Assembly (NCBI GenBank): GCA_016177735.1 | Contig: JACOUS010000013.1 | Span: 1-64,000, forward strand | From: Ignavibacteriales bacterium | GTDB taxonomy: Bacteria > Bacteroidota > Ignavibacteria > Ignavibacteriales > Melioribacteraceae | Direction of reading: 5' to 3' | DNA length: 64,000 nucleotides | In this document: piece by piece, positions 35,001 to 43,317 of the stretch | Layout of the letters: each line of letters begins with the position of its first letter | Position numbering within the stretch: position 1 is the stretch's first letter | Notes under the pieces: generated by a model | Database searches by the model: none | Seen by the model: the letters and a program-made list of their open reading frames with translations, nothing else | Told to the model about the DNA's origin: nothing | Position numbers and translations under genes: made by a program

Positions 35001-37398
35001 AATACGGACCAAAATTCGTAACCGGATTAACAGTTTTATAAAAATGATTAAACATCCCTCCGATTGGTTGAGGCGCAACATAATTTTGGATGATAAAATT
35101 ATTCACACTTTTAAACTGCGCAATTTGAGTTTCATCGTTACCTTTGCCGCCGGTGAAGAACAAAAATTTTTTATTCCATTCATCAAACAACCCGTTAATG
35201 TACTCTCTGTGCTTTGTGAAGTACCAATCGAATTCTTCAACTGTGTTAACGGGAACTCTGCCGATATTCATCTGCGGCATAAATGCACCGGTTGTATCCC
35301 ACGCAACGAACCAATTATCGCTTGCCGACGCACCGTACGAAGGGACATAATTAAAAGTCTGCGGTGCACCTTGATTGCGGTTTTTATTGCCGTGATAATC
35401 ATATGTTGCGGCGCCGATTAAACAAACATAATTAGGACGCGGGCTTTGCCAGTTTGTGTAAGTAGCTTTCAAAAAATCCTTAATCGGTTCCGCACTAAAA
35501 GTTCCGTATGCAAATTCATCGTAAATATCGTCAACATCGATTACTTTTGTTTTCAACCCGTAGCTCGCAGAAATAAATTGCGAATACTCGTTAACTTTAT
35601 CCATAAATTTTTTATTCGTGATTGCAATGTAATCGGTATTATTGGCTGAACTTCGCAGATTAACAAATTGCTTCACATAAAAAAATTTGGGAGAGAGAAC
35701 TTTTGCAGACTCGGCAAAGAACAGTTTGCAATCGGCGCCGAGTGTATCTTTGAAAATAATTTCTTCGTTCAATCTCTGCACAGAATATTTTGCAGAGTTA
35801 TTTCCTAAAATCCACAAAGAGTAATCATCCGTTGTTACATCGCTGATTTCAATTTGATAAACATTCCTTCCGCTTAAAAACGTGAACGAAGCAGTGAGTC
35901 TTCCATTTTGCGGTTTGAGATAACGCGGATATTCAATTTCATACCAATCGACAGCACACGCATTTATCGCAGCAGCAGTCTGCATCGAATGCAGCTTAAT
36001 TGTGTTATTCCCGTCATTCAGCCAGTTGGAACTGATCTCTGCCTTCAACACTTTCTGTTGATATTTATCGATGTACGTGCGGTTATAAATTGCAGTATCG
36101 GAATTGATGCCGAGACCAACATAATGTGCGTTGTAAAAAATATCCGATGCAAAATCCATAAGCTTTGCGTAAAAATGTGCCGGTTTATTTTTATAAACAT
36201 CGCTCAGATGTATGTTAATATTTTTCGTCCCAACTCCAAGCTGGCTTTCAACCCACGTTTTGTTTCCAATCCAAAACGGGCTCTCACGTTTAACAATATC
36301 AGCCATTGAAAAATCAAACCAGTTATCCGTCTCGAGATGCACAACTTCATTGTAATAATCAATTACACCGGCAGAGTTAGATTGCGTGTTATCACTTCTC
36401 TGCATAACTCTTTCACCATCTGCGCCGCCCCACGCCAGCCAATAAATTGTTGTATCGGAATAAAGATTTAAATATTCGTTGTAAGGCTCGTCGAAATTAT
36501 TTTCTTCTCTGTGCTTGCCGCCCATATTCCGCAGACCGATGAATTCGATAAAATCATTTTCATCAAAACTTTCGTCCGTTTCACCTTCAACAAAAATCGG
36601 GATCTCGCTGCCTCGCAAAAACATTTTAAATGTCCTCGGGTCAATTATATTAACTCCAATGCCAAGATTCAGCAAATCATTTTTTGTAATTCTGTAAATG
36701 CCGTCCCGTGCTGTTCCTATTTTCAAATATGTTTTTGAATAATCGATCCATGAATCCGTCGGCAGAATATCAAAAGATTCTTTTGCTGAAAACTTTTCGG
36801 CAAAAGAAGAATTGACGACAAAATCATTTTTATTTTTTGCCGCTGTCAACAAATTTAATTCTGGCAGTGGTATATCGAACAATAATTCGACAAGAATTTT
36901 TTTAGGAATAGAGATAAAACCTTTGGAGCGGTCATAAACGAACAACGGCACGGAGATGTGCAAACAATAATTTCTGTTTACCCACAAAAAACCTTTTACA
37001 AAAAATTTTTCTTCGGTGGAGAGTTTTACTTCAGAAACTTCAACATAAGATAAAGTTGAATCGCTTGTTCGAATTACACTCGGATTTATTTGCGGATGTG
37101 CGTTAAGTATTTCACTTTCAGTCACAGATATTTTTACGGTAGGATTGCTATTCTGTGGAACAGCGATAAAAAAATCTTTGTACGGTATGTTAAGCTGCCC
37201 GGTTTTGGATTCATCAAAAACATTTTGCATGTAAATATATTTTACGCCGTTCACATCTTTCAATTCGTAATCAAGTTTTCCCGGTTCGATGGTGAGGCGG
37301 TAAATATTTTTTTTAATTTCCTCGTGGACTAATTTGAATTGCGCAGCAATCTTTAGTTGAAGAATCAAAAGAAGAATAACTATATTGAATACACGCAT
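32098..37398 (-). CDS. Giant C25 (gingipain/PorU-like) cysteine peptidase with CARDB-like domains and C-terminal sorting module
   Basis: The 1766-residue protein has a signal peptide, a beta-rich N-terminal region with a PorU-type module (TYLKIGTARDGIYRITKNDL, near residue 230), and a C25 caspase-like domain (about 590-960) with His820 in YLGHSGTQTW and Cys851 in DFGCSTARF as the catalytic dyad. After it come two CARDB-like Ig domains (about 965-1090 and 1455-1575; NENAIDEIYESDNSTGF and DNIIHERYEDNNYYS) and a C-terminal FlgD-like domain with YNYPNPFANKTYF and WNGRDEDGDLIANGVYLYK. C25 members in Bacteroidota include PorU, the T9SS sortase that cuts and attaches cargo, and secreted proteases. 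It is much longer than typical PorU, so this may be a fusion-like relative or a surface protease. Located convergently to the toxin gene. Confidence 0.85.
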   Translation of the reverse strand: MRVFNIVILLLILQLKIAAQFKLVHEEIKKNIYRLTIEPGKLDYELKDVNGVKYIYMQNVFDESKTGQLNIPYKDFFIAVPQNSNPTVKISVTESEILNAHPQINPSVIRTSDSTLSYVEVSEVKLSTEEKFFVKGFLWVNRNYCLHISVPLFVYDRSKGFISIPKKILVELLFDIPLPELNLLTAAKNKNDFVVNSSFAEKFSAKESFDILPTDSWIDYSKTYLKIGTARDGIYRITKNDLLNLGIGVNIIDPRTFKMFLRGSEIPIFVEGETDESFDENDFIEFIGLRNMGGKHREENNFDEPYNEYLNLYSDTTIYWLAWGGADGERVMQRSDNTQSNSAGVIDYYNEVVHLETDNWFDFSMADIVKRESPFWIGNKTWVESQLGVGTKNINIHLSDVYKNKPAHFYAKLMDFASDIFYNAHYVGLGINSDTAIYNRTYIDKYQQKVLKAEISSNWLNDGNNTIKLHSMQTAAAINACAVDWYEIEYPRYLKPQNGRLTASFTFLSGRNVYQIEISDVTTDDYSLWILGNNSAKYSVQRLNEEIIFKDTLGADCKLFFAESAKVLSPKFFYVKQFVNLRSSANNTDYIAITNKKFMDKVNEYSQFISASYGLKTKVIDVDDIYDEFAYGTFSAEPIKDFLKATYTNWQSPRPNYVCLIGAATYDYHGNKNRNQGAPQTFNYVPSYGASASDNWFVAWDTTGAFMPQMNIGRVPVNTVEEFDWYFTKHREYINGLFDEWNKKFLFFTGGKGNDETQIAQFKSVNNFIIQNYVAPQPIGGMFNHFYKTVNPVTNFGPYSPQQFQQTLDEGSVFISYLGHSGTQTWDNSITEPSQLMNKSNRYPLITDFGCSTARFAEPDIKSFSQLFLLSQNGQAIAYVGNSSLGFLSTAITAPKLFYEQILDKGVTNICEALNRSKIELIKQYGSNTVNQLFTLTNTLIGDPVVRLPIPQKPNLNINSTGIVLSEQKPSSSEDSVEVKIKFVNLGKTEKSGFKIYIKDVHLNSILFEKTIEKNLPLNGDSIIVKLPVKERPGEHRLFVDLDNENAIDEIYESDNSTGFTFNVYNSSLRTNLNYEVENEIENELTILSPSEDQQSEKINILLSRTPDFPDHTNLNVSLDTFYTKIDLSDLQKGERYWLKTKLEDQSEYGAVKSFVVGSQKDFSISDNTSFASGEKQNVEYPGNALQLAKKKIDIRVFSAGYYDGKTAIISINNQNLIPENTINGHHVCLLDSKTYDFVQYKLFDFYSSENTTTEYIHFLDTLSAKFLVLIAVADEGSVGSTGLRNKIKSLGSKYIDSLTFRGSWAIIGRKGAAPGTVPENFSRPYEGSVELNLQPEIMNNTGCYITPSIGPAEKFNTAEIKENTPAGSEIKYRLLLQNISGDVDTTEYLSLSGGKIDLSFVDAPKYSTIKLFCEYTASPTGETPSLQTISVDYNSLAELGINYQTVAVDKDTLQQGETALLSFYVYNVGETSAEKFKITVETVRKDYSVENILTQTIDSLGKEMKIKIDVPINTNNDSDDTQFRIVIDADNIIHERYEDNNYYSADVFIKRDSSLPALDVKFDDVDISDGDFISPNPSIKIEVSDESILPVNDTSAVEIFLDNIRIDYFQNAKLSWSFSPANPKVIILYNAELEDGAHELKIIAKNIYNNELENVTLTKTFSVANDVQLLDVYNYPNPFANKTYFTFKLTQIPDELKIKIFTLAGRMIKEITKSSSELNYDFNRIYWNGRDEDGDLIANGVYLYKIILKKGSEIITAVQKLAVVR

Positions 37399-37436
37399 AG
37401 CCGGCTAATGCTGTTTTTCAAAATGAGTTACTAATT

Positions 37437-38210
37437 ATGAATAGAATTCAGAAGCCCTCGCTGAAATATGAATTAAATAATATTCCGATTCAAGATTTAT
37501 CTTTGGAAGAATTGAGTTTTTTTGGGAAACGGCAATTATCCGATGGAACGGAGCCGATTCAAATTATCACATTCAATTTGGATTTTTTGAAAACAGCCGC
37601 AGAGAATGACGGCTTCAAAAATATTTGCACTAACGGTTCTTTGGTTGTTGCCGATGGTTTCGGAATAACAAGTTTAATCCGGATGAAATATCATAAAAAA
37701 ATTGAACGGATTACCGGTCATCATTTTTTTTATGAGCTAATCAAACTATCTCGCAAGCAAGAAATTAAAATCGCACTGCTCGGTTCTTCAAAGTTTGTGC
37801 AAGAAAAAGTGATACAAAAAATCACGAACGAATTCCCGGATTGTAAAATTGTTTCCGCACTTTCGCCGCCGCTTAATTTCGAAGTGGATAAAAAAGTTAA
37901 CGAGGAAGTGATTCGAAAATTGGAGAAAGCGCAACCGGATATTCTTTTCGTCGCACTCGGTTCGCCGCGTCAAGAAATTTGGATCAACCATTACAAATAT
38001 ATCATCGGCGCAAAAATAAATATGGGAATCGGTTCCGTACTCGATTACTATTCCGGTTACAAAAAACGCGCTCCGCAATTCATGCAACAAATCGGAATGG
38101 AATGGTTCTGGAGAATGATATCGGAGCCAAAAAGATTAGCACGCAGATATCTTCTCAACGATCTTCCTTTTTATTTCAAGACAATAAAAAAAATTTACTC
38201 GGAGAAATGA
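37437..38210 (+). CDS. WecG/TagA/CpsF family glycosyltransferase (GT26)
   Basis: The 257-residue protein shows the GT26 pattern: QIITFNLDFLKTAAEND, SLVVADGFGITSLIR, KIALLGSSKFVQEKVIQKI and the hallmark LFVALGSPRQEIWI, followed by GIGSVLDYYSGYKKRAPQFM. These enzymes transfer ManNAc, ManNAcA or glucose-like residues to an undecaprenyl-linked primer, usually as the second sugar of a surface polysaccharide. It is coupled by a four-base ATGA overlap to the next GT4 gene and is divergent from the C25 peptidase gene. Confidence 0.92.
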   Translation: MNRIQKPSLKYELNNIPIQDLSLEELSFFGKRQLSDGTEPIQIITFNLDFLKTAAENDGFKNICTNGSLVVADGFGITSLIRMKYHKKIERITGHHFFYELIKLSRKQEIKIALLGSSKFVQEKVIQKITNEFPDCKIVSALSPPLNFEVDKKVNEEVIRKLEKAQPDILFVALGSPRQEIWINHYKYIIGAKINMGIGSVLDYYSGYKKRAPQFMQQIGMEWFWRMISEPKRLARRYLLNDLPFYFKTIKKIYSEK

Positions 38211-39286
38211 ACGAACTGAGAACCAAAAAAATTCTTTACCTAACCAAAACGATGAACCTCGGCGGGGCGGAGCGGTTTACATTCGAGCTTGCAAAACATT
38301 TTGGGAGAATTTTTTCGGAAGTAGTTATCGTCTCGTCCGGCGGCTTTTGGGAAAGCGAGTTATCAAAGAATGGGATCGTTCATATCAAAATTCCCGAAAT
38401 CGGTTTATCAAAACCCGTGAATAACATTCGTGCGCTCACAATTATCAACGGGTTAATCAAAAAACATCGGTTTGATATAATTCATATCCAGCACAGAATC
38501 TTTTTCATCTTCCTTCCTTTTTTATTTTACGGGAAATTCAAAAGTGTTTACACAGCTCTAAATGTCTTCAATGGCTTCGCACAAAAATTTATTACGCCGG
38601 GCACAGCAATCGGCGTGAGCAAAATTGTTACTGAAAATTTGTTAGCAACGCTTCCGATTAAATCCGCAAAGATAAATTGTATTAACTTCGGCGTTCACGT
38701 TCCGCAAAAAGTGATTAGCAATTCAATAGCAAGTAAACACAAAATAAGAATCGGTTATACCGGCAGATTCATAAAAGAAAAGGGTCTGTTTGTAATTCTG
38801 GATGCGTTGAAAATTTTGCTCGATGCAAAGAAAGATGCCGAATTATTTCTCATCGGCGCCGGACGTGAGCAGCAAAATATTTTGGCTTACATCAATAAAC
38901 ATAATTTGAATCACAATATTACACTCGTACCGCCGCAGCATAATTTGGATTCTGTTTATGAACTGTTTGATATTTTTGTTTTGCCATCAGTTTACAACGA
39001 AGGCTTGCCGATTTCAATTTTGGAAGCTGCAGCGCACGGCAAAATAATTATTACGAACACAGTAGGCGGAATTACTGATTTTGTGCGGAATAATGAAACC
39101 GGTTTCATTTTGCAAAATGTTGATGCACAATCGCTTGCAGAAAAAATAAATTTTGCAGTAGAAAACCCCGAACTCACACAAAAAATAAAAAAGAATGCCT
39201 TCGATTTAGTTCAAGAAAAATTTAGTATCGAGAAGATGTTGGAAGAATATGAAAAGCTTTATTCGAATGTGCTCACACTTTCTTAA
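38207..39286 (+). CDS. Glycosyltransferase family 4
   Basis: The 359-residue GT-B enzyme has the N-terminal KTMNLGGAERFTFELAKHF segment, KIRIGYTGRFIKEKGLFVIL, and the donor-binding VLPSVYNEGLPISILEAAAHG characteristic of GT4. It adds a sugar to a growing lipid-linked glycan in the cytoplasm. The reading frame is open much further upstream, but the start at 38207 is used: ATGA overlaps the GT26 stop, with GGAG just before. Its last 14 bases overlap the end of the convergent methyltransferase gene. Confidence 0.9.
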   Translation: MNELRTKKILYLTKTMNLGGAERFTFELAKHFGRIFSEVVIVSSGGFWESELSKNGIVHIKIPEIGLSKPVNNIRALTIINGLIKKHRFDIIHIQHRIFFIFLPFLFYGKFKSVYTALNVFNGFAQKFITPGTAIGVSKIVTENLLATLPIKSAKINCINFGVHVPQKVISNSIASKHKIRIGYTGRFIKEKGLFVILDALKILLDAKKDAELFLIGAGREQQNILAYINKHNLNHNITLVPPQHNLDSVYELFDIFVLPSVYNEGLPISILEAAAHGKIIITNTVGGITDFVRNNETGFILQNVDAQSLAEKINFAVENPELTQKIKKNAFDLVQEKFSIEKMLEEYEKLYSNVLTLS

Positions 39287-39977
39287 ATACCGCAATTAAT
39301 GTAGGACTAAAAACTTTCAACGGAGTTTTAATCAAAAATTCCGTAAGCGGTTTAATCAGCAAACGTCCCAAAATAAAATTATCGAACGGAAGCGAAAAGT
39401 AATCGCAACTTATCAAAGCAAAGCCATGTTCCGTAAAAAGTTCGGTTAAATTTTTTCTACTGAATCTTCTCGCCGAACCGATTTTTTCATGAATAAAATC
39501 AAACATGCAAACGATAGGCACGAAACGTCCGTCAAATCTTTTCTTGCCGAAATAAACGTGATGAGTTTCAATCGGGAAATATTTGTTCGGAGCGGAGACA
39601 AATACATGTCCACCGCGTTTCGTGATCCGCTTGATTTCGCTAATAGTGCCGGATAGATCTTTAACGTGATCAAGTACTTCAATGCAGAAAACCGATTCCA
39701 TGCTTTCGCTTTCCAGCGGTATATTTTTCGCAGAGGAAACAAAGCTGAAAATATTTTTATTGCCGTTCAGCGAAATGCCGCGTACATATTCCTTTTGGAT
39801 ATCCGTGCAAAATAATTTTTCCACTTTAGTGCTTAACAAAAATGAATAAGCGCCTTTGCCCGCTCCGAGATCGAGTCCGTTCTTAAAATTTATCGGATGA
39901 ATTTTTTCCAGAACTTGTAATCGTTTTAACCCGTCCTCTTTTCCGGGTTCAAGCGGCGAACCGAAGTCAAGCTTCAT
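39273..39977 (-). CDS. Class I SAM-dependent methyltransferase
   Basis: The 234-residue protein has the Methyltransf_11 features: GLDLGAGKGAYSFLL (SAM loop), LFCTDIQKEYV (acidic adenosine-binding residue) and a VFCIEVLDHVKDL post-I region; ITKRGGHVFVSAPN follows. Placed inside a sugar-transfer locus, it most likely methylates a glycan residue or a lipid-linked intermediate, for example as chain-terminating modification. It overlaps the upstream GT9 gene by 11 bases and the convergent GT4 gene by 14. The true acceptor is unknown. Confidence 0.85.
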   Translation of the reverse strand: MKLDFGSPLEPGKEDGLKRLQVLEKIHPINFKNGLDLGAGKGAYSFLLSTKVEKLFCTDIQKEYVRGISLNGNKNIFSFVSSAKNIPLESESMESVFCIEVLDHVKDLSGTISEIKRITKRGGHVFVSAPNKYFPIETHHVYFGKKRFDGRFVPIVCMFDFIHEKIGSARRFSRKNLTELFTEHGFALISCDYFSLPFDNFILGRLLIKPLTEFLIKTPLKVFSPTLIAVFKKV

Positions 39978-41088
39978 TTTGTCCTATCATTTTTATTGCT
40001 GCGGAATAAATTTCATCTACATCTACTTTCGTTAAACAATACATTTCTTTTTGCGAGCAAACCCACTCGCATCCGAAACAATCGAGCGGATGATATTGAT
40101 AAGCGCGTGTTTTATTTGCGGCATAAGGGAAATATTTTTTGTATGCACCGCCGCCTATTATTGCAATCATCGGCATGTTGAGCCGCAAAGCCAAATGACT
40201 CAATCCGGAATCATTCCCGACAAACAACAGACTGTTTTTTATCGCCGAAGATAAATCGTGCAGTGCAATTTCGCCGGCAAAGTTTTTGATTTCATCGTTT
40301 CCGTTTTTGATCGTTTCCAAATGTTTGAACTCGTTTCCCGCCCCTAATAAAATCACAGAATATTTCGCCGAAAGTTTTTTACACAGCAATTGAAATTTAT
40401 CCACTCCCCAGGTTCTTGAAAAATTTTGTGCAAGCGGAGCAATCGCAATATATTTTTTGTTATTCGGCAAAGTAAAATTCTTTTCATGAAATATTCCGCT
40501 CCCATTGCCGATGATATTAATGTTCTTCGAACCGGTTAACTTTTTTATCAGTTCTACATGCCGTTCATATTCATTTTCAATTCCCTCAAAAAGCACTTCA
40601 TCATAACAAGCATCCATTCTTTTCGAGAAGGCTTTTTTGAGATTCTTCCACGTGTTTGCAAAACAATAAACTTTTTGTGCGCCGGAAAGAAGTGCGATTT
40701 CATCGCTCGATATTCCGCGTGCAGAGGTTAAATTGCAACAAAGACTCAAATTCAATGAGTGTAATTGTTTCAAAAATTTTATTCTGTAGAAGGGATTCCA
40801 TTTGTAATGGGATGACTGCAAGCAGATTACCTTCGCCCGTCCGTTATAATTTTTCAGTAAGCCGGTGTATTCATTTTTGATAAGCATAAAAAGTTTGAGC
40901 GATTCATCAAATAATTTTTCGTTTCCCAAAATCATAGTAGAAATTATAACATCGCCGAGCGAGCCGGTGTTCATGAACAAAATAGCACCGGAAGAATTTT
41001 GACCTCTCCTAAAGAATAGCCGCAAGACATTAAAAACAAAAAACGCAATAACATTGTTGAGATAATATTTGAGATAGGTAAAACGCAT
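39967..41088 (-). CDS. Glycosyltransferase family 9 (heptosyltransferase-like)
   Basis: The 373-residue protein has the GT9 pattern, with SSGAILFMNTGSLGDVIIST near the N-terminus and FVGNDSGLSHLALRLNMPMI in the donor domain, and a C-terminal Cys-rich tail (CFGCEWVC). It is only distantly similar to the other GT9 in this window (1571-2584). The start at 41088 is used because it lies one base after the upstream gene's stop; the earlier ATG (41136) would overlap that gene by 47 bases. It presumably acts on an LPS-like core. Confidence 0.87.
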   Translation of the reverse strand: MRFTYLKYYLNNVIAFFVFNVLRLFFRRGQNSSGAILFMNTGSLGDVIISTMILGNEKLFDESLKLFMLIKNEYTGLLKNYNGRAKVICLQSSHYKWNPFYRIKFLKQLHSLNLSLCCNLTSARGISSDEIALLSGAQKVYCFANTWKNLKKAFSKRMDACYDEVLFEGIENEYERHVELIKKLTGSKNINIIGNGSGIFHEKNFTLPNNKKYIAIAPLAQNFSRTWGVDKFQLLCKKLSAKYSVILLGAGNEFKHLETIKNGNDEIKNFAGEIALHDLSSAIKNSLLFVGNDSGLSHLALRLNMPMIAIIGGGAYKKYFPYAANKTRAYQYHPLDCFGCEWVCSQKEMYCLTKVDVDEIYSAAIKMIGQNEA

Positions 41089-41089
41089 A

Positions 41090-42016
41090 TCAAAAAAATT
41101 TTGGCTTTTTGAAGTTAGGGAAATATGTGCGGTCAACCAGTGCTTCGCTGCCGTATCTGTAAAATTTTTGCGTCTCGTTATTCAGTACTTCCCTCTTTTT
41201 TATAATATGAATTGAATTGACAAGTAAATAGAAAAGAGCTTTTACAAAAATTTTGTAATAGCCGAAGCGAACACAAATAATAAGCCTGTTCATTATCCAT
41301 TTGAGAAAGTAGAACAAACAATGACGGAAATAAAATCTCTGCAGTAAAAAGATTGAGTAGCTAATGAAGTGATGATAATAGCGGTATCCCGATACAAATG
41401 GGTTGAAGTTTTTATCATCTCCCCGTGATTTCACACTTTGATTATGAATAACAACAGCATCCTCAAGAATAACAACATCATAATATTTTGAATAGCACCT
41501 TGCAGTGAAATCATGCTCGTGGTAATACACAAAAATGTTTGAGTTGTAATATCCCACATCAGAAAAAATTTCTTTCTTTATTAAAGCACCGCATCCAATA
41601 AAAAATTTTGGGTTGTGAACCGGCTTACTAATTTCAAATTCTTTTAAAAACGTATTGAATATTTGAAAGCCGGCGACAGCTAATTTATTGTTTGCCCAAA
41701 ACTTCTCTATACCTTTTTGTATGCAGTCATCGGTTGGATAACTGTCGTCATCGAGCACAAAAATGTATTCACCTTTTGCAGATTTAAATCCTTCGTTCCA
41801 TCCGGCTATACCGATATTCTTTTCCAACCCGATATATTTAACAAAAGGAAATTCGCCGCGGATCATTTCGGCGGTTCCGTCAGTTGAAGCATTATCAACA
41901 ACGACCGTTTCAATGTTCTTATAATTTTGAGAAGAAACTTTTTGAAGCGTATTTCTCAAATCTTCTCTTCTGTTGTAAGTGAGTATGTTAACAGTTACAA
42001 GCGGGCTATTTCCCAT
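41090..42016 (-). CDS. Glycosyltransferase family 2 (rhamnosyl/galactofuranosyl-transferase-like)
   Basis: The 308-residue GT-A enzyme has LVTVNILTYNRREDLRNTL, VVVDNASTDGTAEMI, the metal-binding FVLDDDSYPTDD, and HEHDFTARCYSKY as the catalytic region. A weakly hydrophobic C-terminal segment may attach it to the membrane. The next upstream gene encodes UDP-galactopyranose mutase and overlaps it by 11 bases, so it is the best candidate in the window for a galactofuranosyltransferase, though that is inferred from position only. ATG 42016 is chosen; TTG 42022 is possible. Confidence 0.87.
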   Translation of the reverse strand: MGNSPLVTVNILTYNRREDLRNTLQKVSSQNYKNIETVVVDNASTDGTAEMIRGEFPFVKYIGLEKNIGIAGWNEGFKSAKGEYIFVLDDDSYPTDDCIQKGIEKFWANNKLAVAGFQIFNTFLKEFEISKPVHNPKFFIGCGALIKKEIFSDVGYYNSNIFVYYHEHDFTARCYSKYYDVVILEDAVVIHNQSVKSRGDDKNFNPFVSGYRYYHHFISYSIFLLQRFYFRHCLFYFLKWIMNRLIICVRFGYYKIFVKALFYLLVNSIHIIKKREVLNNETQKFYRYGSEALVDRTYFPNFKKPKFF

Positions 42017-43106
42017 TGGCAATCTTGTTAAATATTTTTAACGCGTTGGCAATTACCTGATCCATATTATAGTATTGGTATTCAGCAAGCCTTCCGCAAA
42101 AAATTACGTTTTTTAATTCCCCGGTTTCAGCTTTGTACTTTTTATACGCGCTTCTATTTTCATCTGTTGGAATCGGATAGAAAGGCTCGCCGTCAAACTG
42201 CGGATATTCTTTACTGATTGTCGTGGTGTTTGATTTCTGTCCGCTTAAATATTTGTGTTCAACCACGCGTGTAAATGGAACGGAATCATCTACATAATTT
42301 ACTTGCGGACACGGCTGAAAATATTCTTGCCGTAAACTTTCGTATTCGAAACGGATCGATCTGTACGGCAGATGTCCGTGCACAAAGTCGAAAAAATAAT
42401 CAATCGGTCCGGTGTAAATTAATTTATCGAACTTCACACTGTTAATTATTGAGCGGTAATCTGTATTCAACTCTACTTCGATGTTCCGGTTACTCAACAT
42501 ATTTTTGAATAGAATATGATACCCTTCCGCCGGCATGAATTGGTACTTGTCGGAAAAATATCTGTCGTCTTCATCAACTCTTATCGGAATTCTTCCGCAC
42601 ACCGATGCGTTCAGTTCCTTCGGATACTTGTGCCACTGTTTGTAAGTATATGTTTCAAAAAACACTTTGAATAATTCTGTTCCGATTTGATTAACAATCA
42701 TGTCTTCGGAATTTAAAATCGGATGCCTCTTCTCGCTGAGTGAGTTCAATAATTTTCTGGCATAGCCGTCCTTTCTAAATTCTTTGTTGAAATATTTTTC
42801 CAACGTGGTGCGGTTAATCGGAATCGGGTACAATTTGTTTTGATAATTTGCCATTACTTTGTGTTCGTAAAACCGCCACGTTGTAAAGTTGGACAGATAT
42901 TTAAAAACTTTACTGCTGTTTGTATGAAAAATATGCGGACCGTATCGGTGAACGAGAATTCCATTGTCGTCAAATTCATCATATGCATTCCCACCAATGT
43001 GATTTCGTTTCTCGACGAGCAGAATTCTTTTATCCAGTTTTGATGCAATTCTTTCCGCCAAAACTGAGCCGGCAAACCCCGAACCGACAATTAAAAAATC
43101 ATACAT
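42006..43106 (-). CDS. glf: UDP-galactopyranose mutase
   Basis: The 366-residue flavoenzyme converts UDP-galactopyranose into UDP-galactofuranose. It has the FAD-binding FLIVGSGFAGSVLAERIA, VEKRNHIGGNAYDE, GPHIFHTNSSKVFKYL, YTYKQWHKYP, and the C-terminal FCGRLAEYQYYNMDQVIA typical of Glf. Length is normal. The start at 43106 (MYDFLIVG) fits the family; another ATG six codons earlier exists. It shows that the polysaccharide made by this locus contains galactofuranose, a sugar absent from mammals but frequent in bacterial O-antigens. Confidence 0.96.
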   Translation of the reverse strand: MYDFLIVGSGFAGSVLAERIASKLDKRILLVEKRNHIGGNAYDEFDDNGILVHRYGPHIFHTNSSKVFKYLSNFTTWRFYEHKVMANYQNKLYPIPINRTTLEKYFNKEFRKDGYARKLLNSLSEKRHPILNSEDMIVNQIGTELFKVFFETYTYKQWHKYPKELNASVCGRIPIRVDEDDRYFSDKYQFMPAEGYHILFKNMLSNRNIEVELNTDYRSIINSVKFDKLIYTGPIDYFFDFVHGHLPYRSIRFEYESLRQEYFQPCPQVNYVDDSVPFTRVVEHKYLSGQKSNTTTISKEYPQFDGEPFYPIPTDENRSAYKKYKAETGELKNVIFCGRLAEYQYYNMDQVIANALKIFNKIANGK

Positions 43107-43317
43107 GAATATTTCCCAAAACACTGTGTAAATGTGCGGCGATGTTCATTTATGATTGTATCAGATTTTTTATAAAAGATTCTACGTTTTCGCCGCAAAG
43201 TCACAAAGATTTTTTCAAGATTTCATGGTGCCTCAGTATCTTTGCGGCAATTGCTTAAAACGAATGTCTAACTTTTATGAATAATCTATTCCTTTAAAAA
43301 ATTTCAAACGGAATAAA
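43107..43317. other. Intergenic region with inverted repeat
   Basis: This 211-base gap between the flippase and glf contains GCCGCAAAG (43192-43200) and its reverse complement CTTTGCGGC (43240-43248), 39 bases apart. There is no T-run after the hairpin, and no gene is seen. It may hold a promoter for glf. Confidence 0.45.

Noticed and set aside
43192-43248. Transcription terminator between flippase and glf
   Set aside because: The inverted repeat has a long 39-base loop and no T-run; kept only as a repeat.
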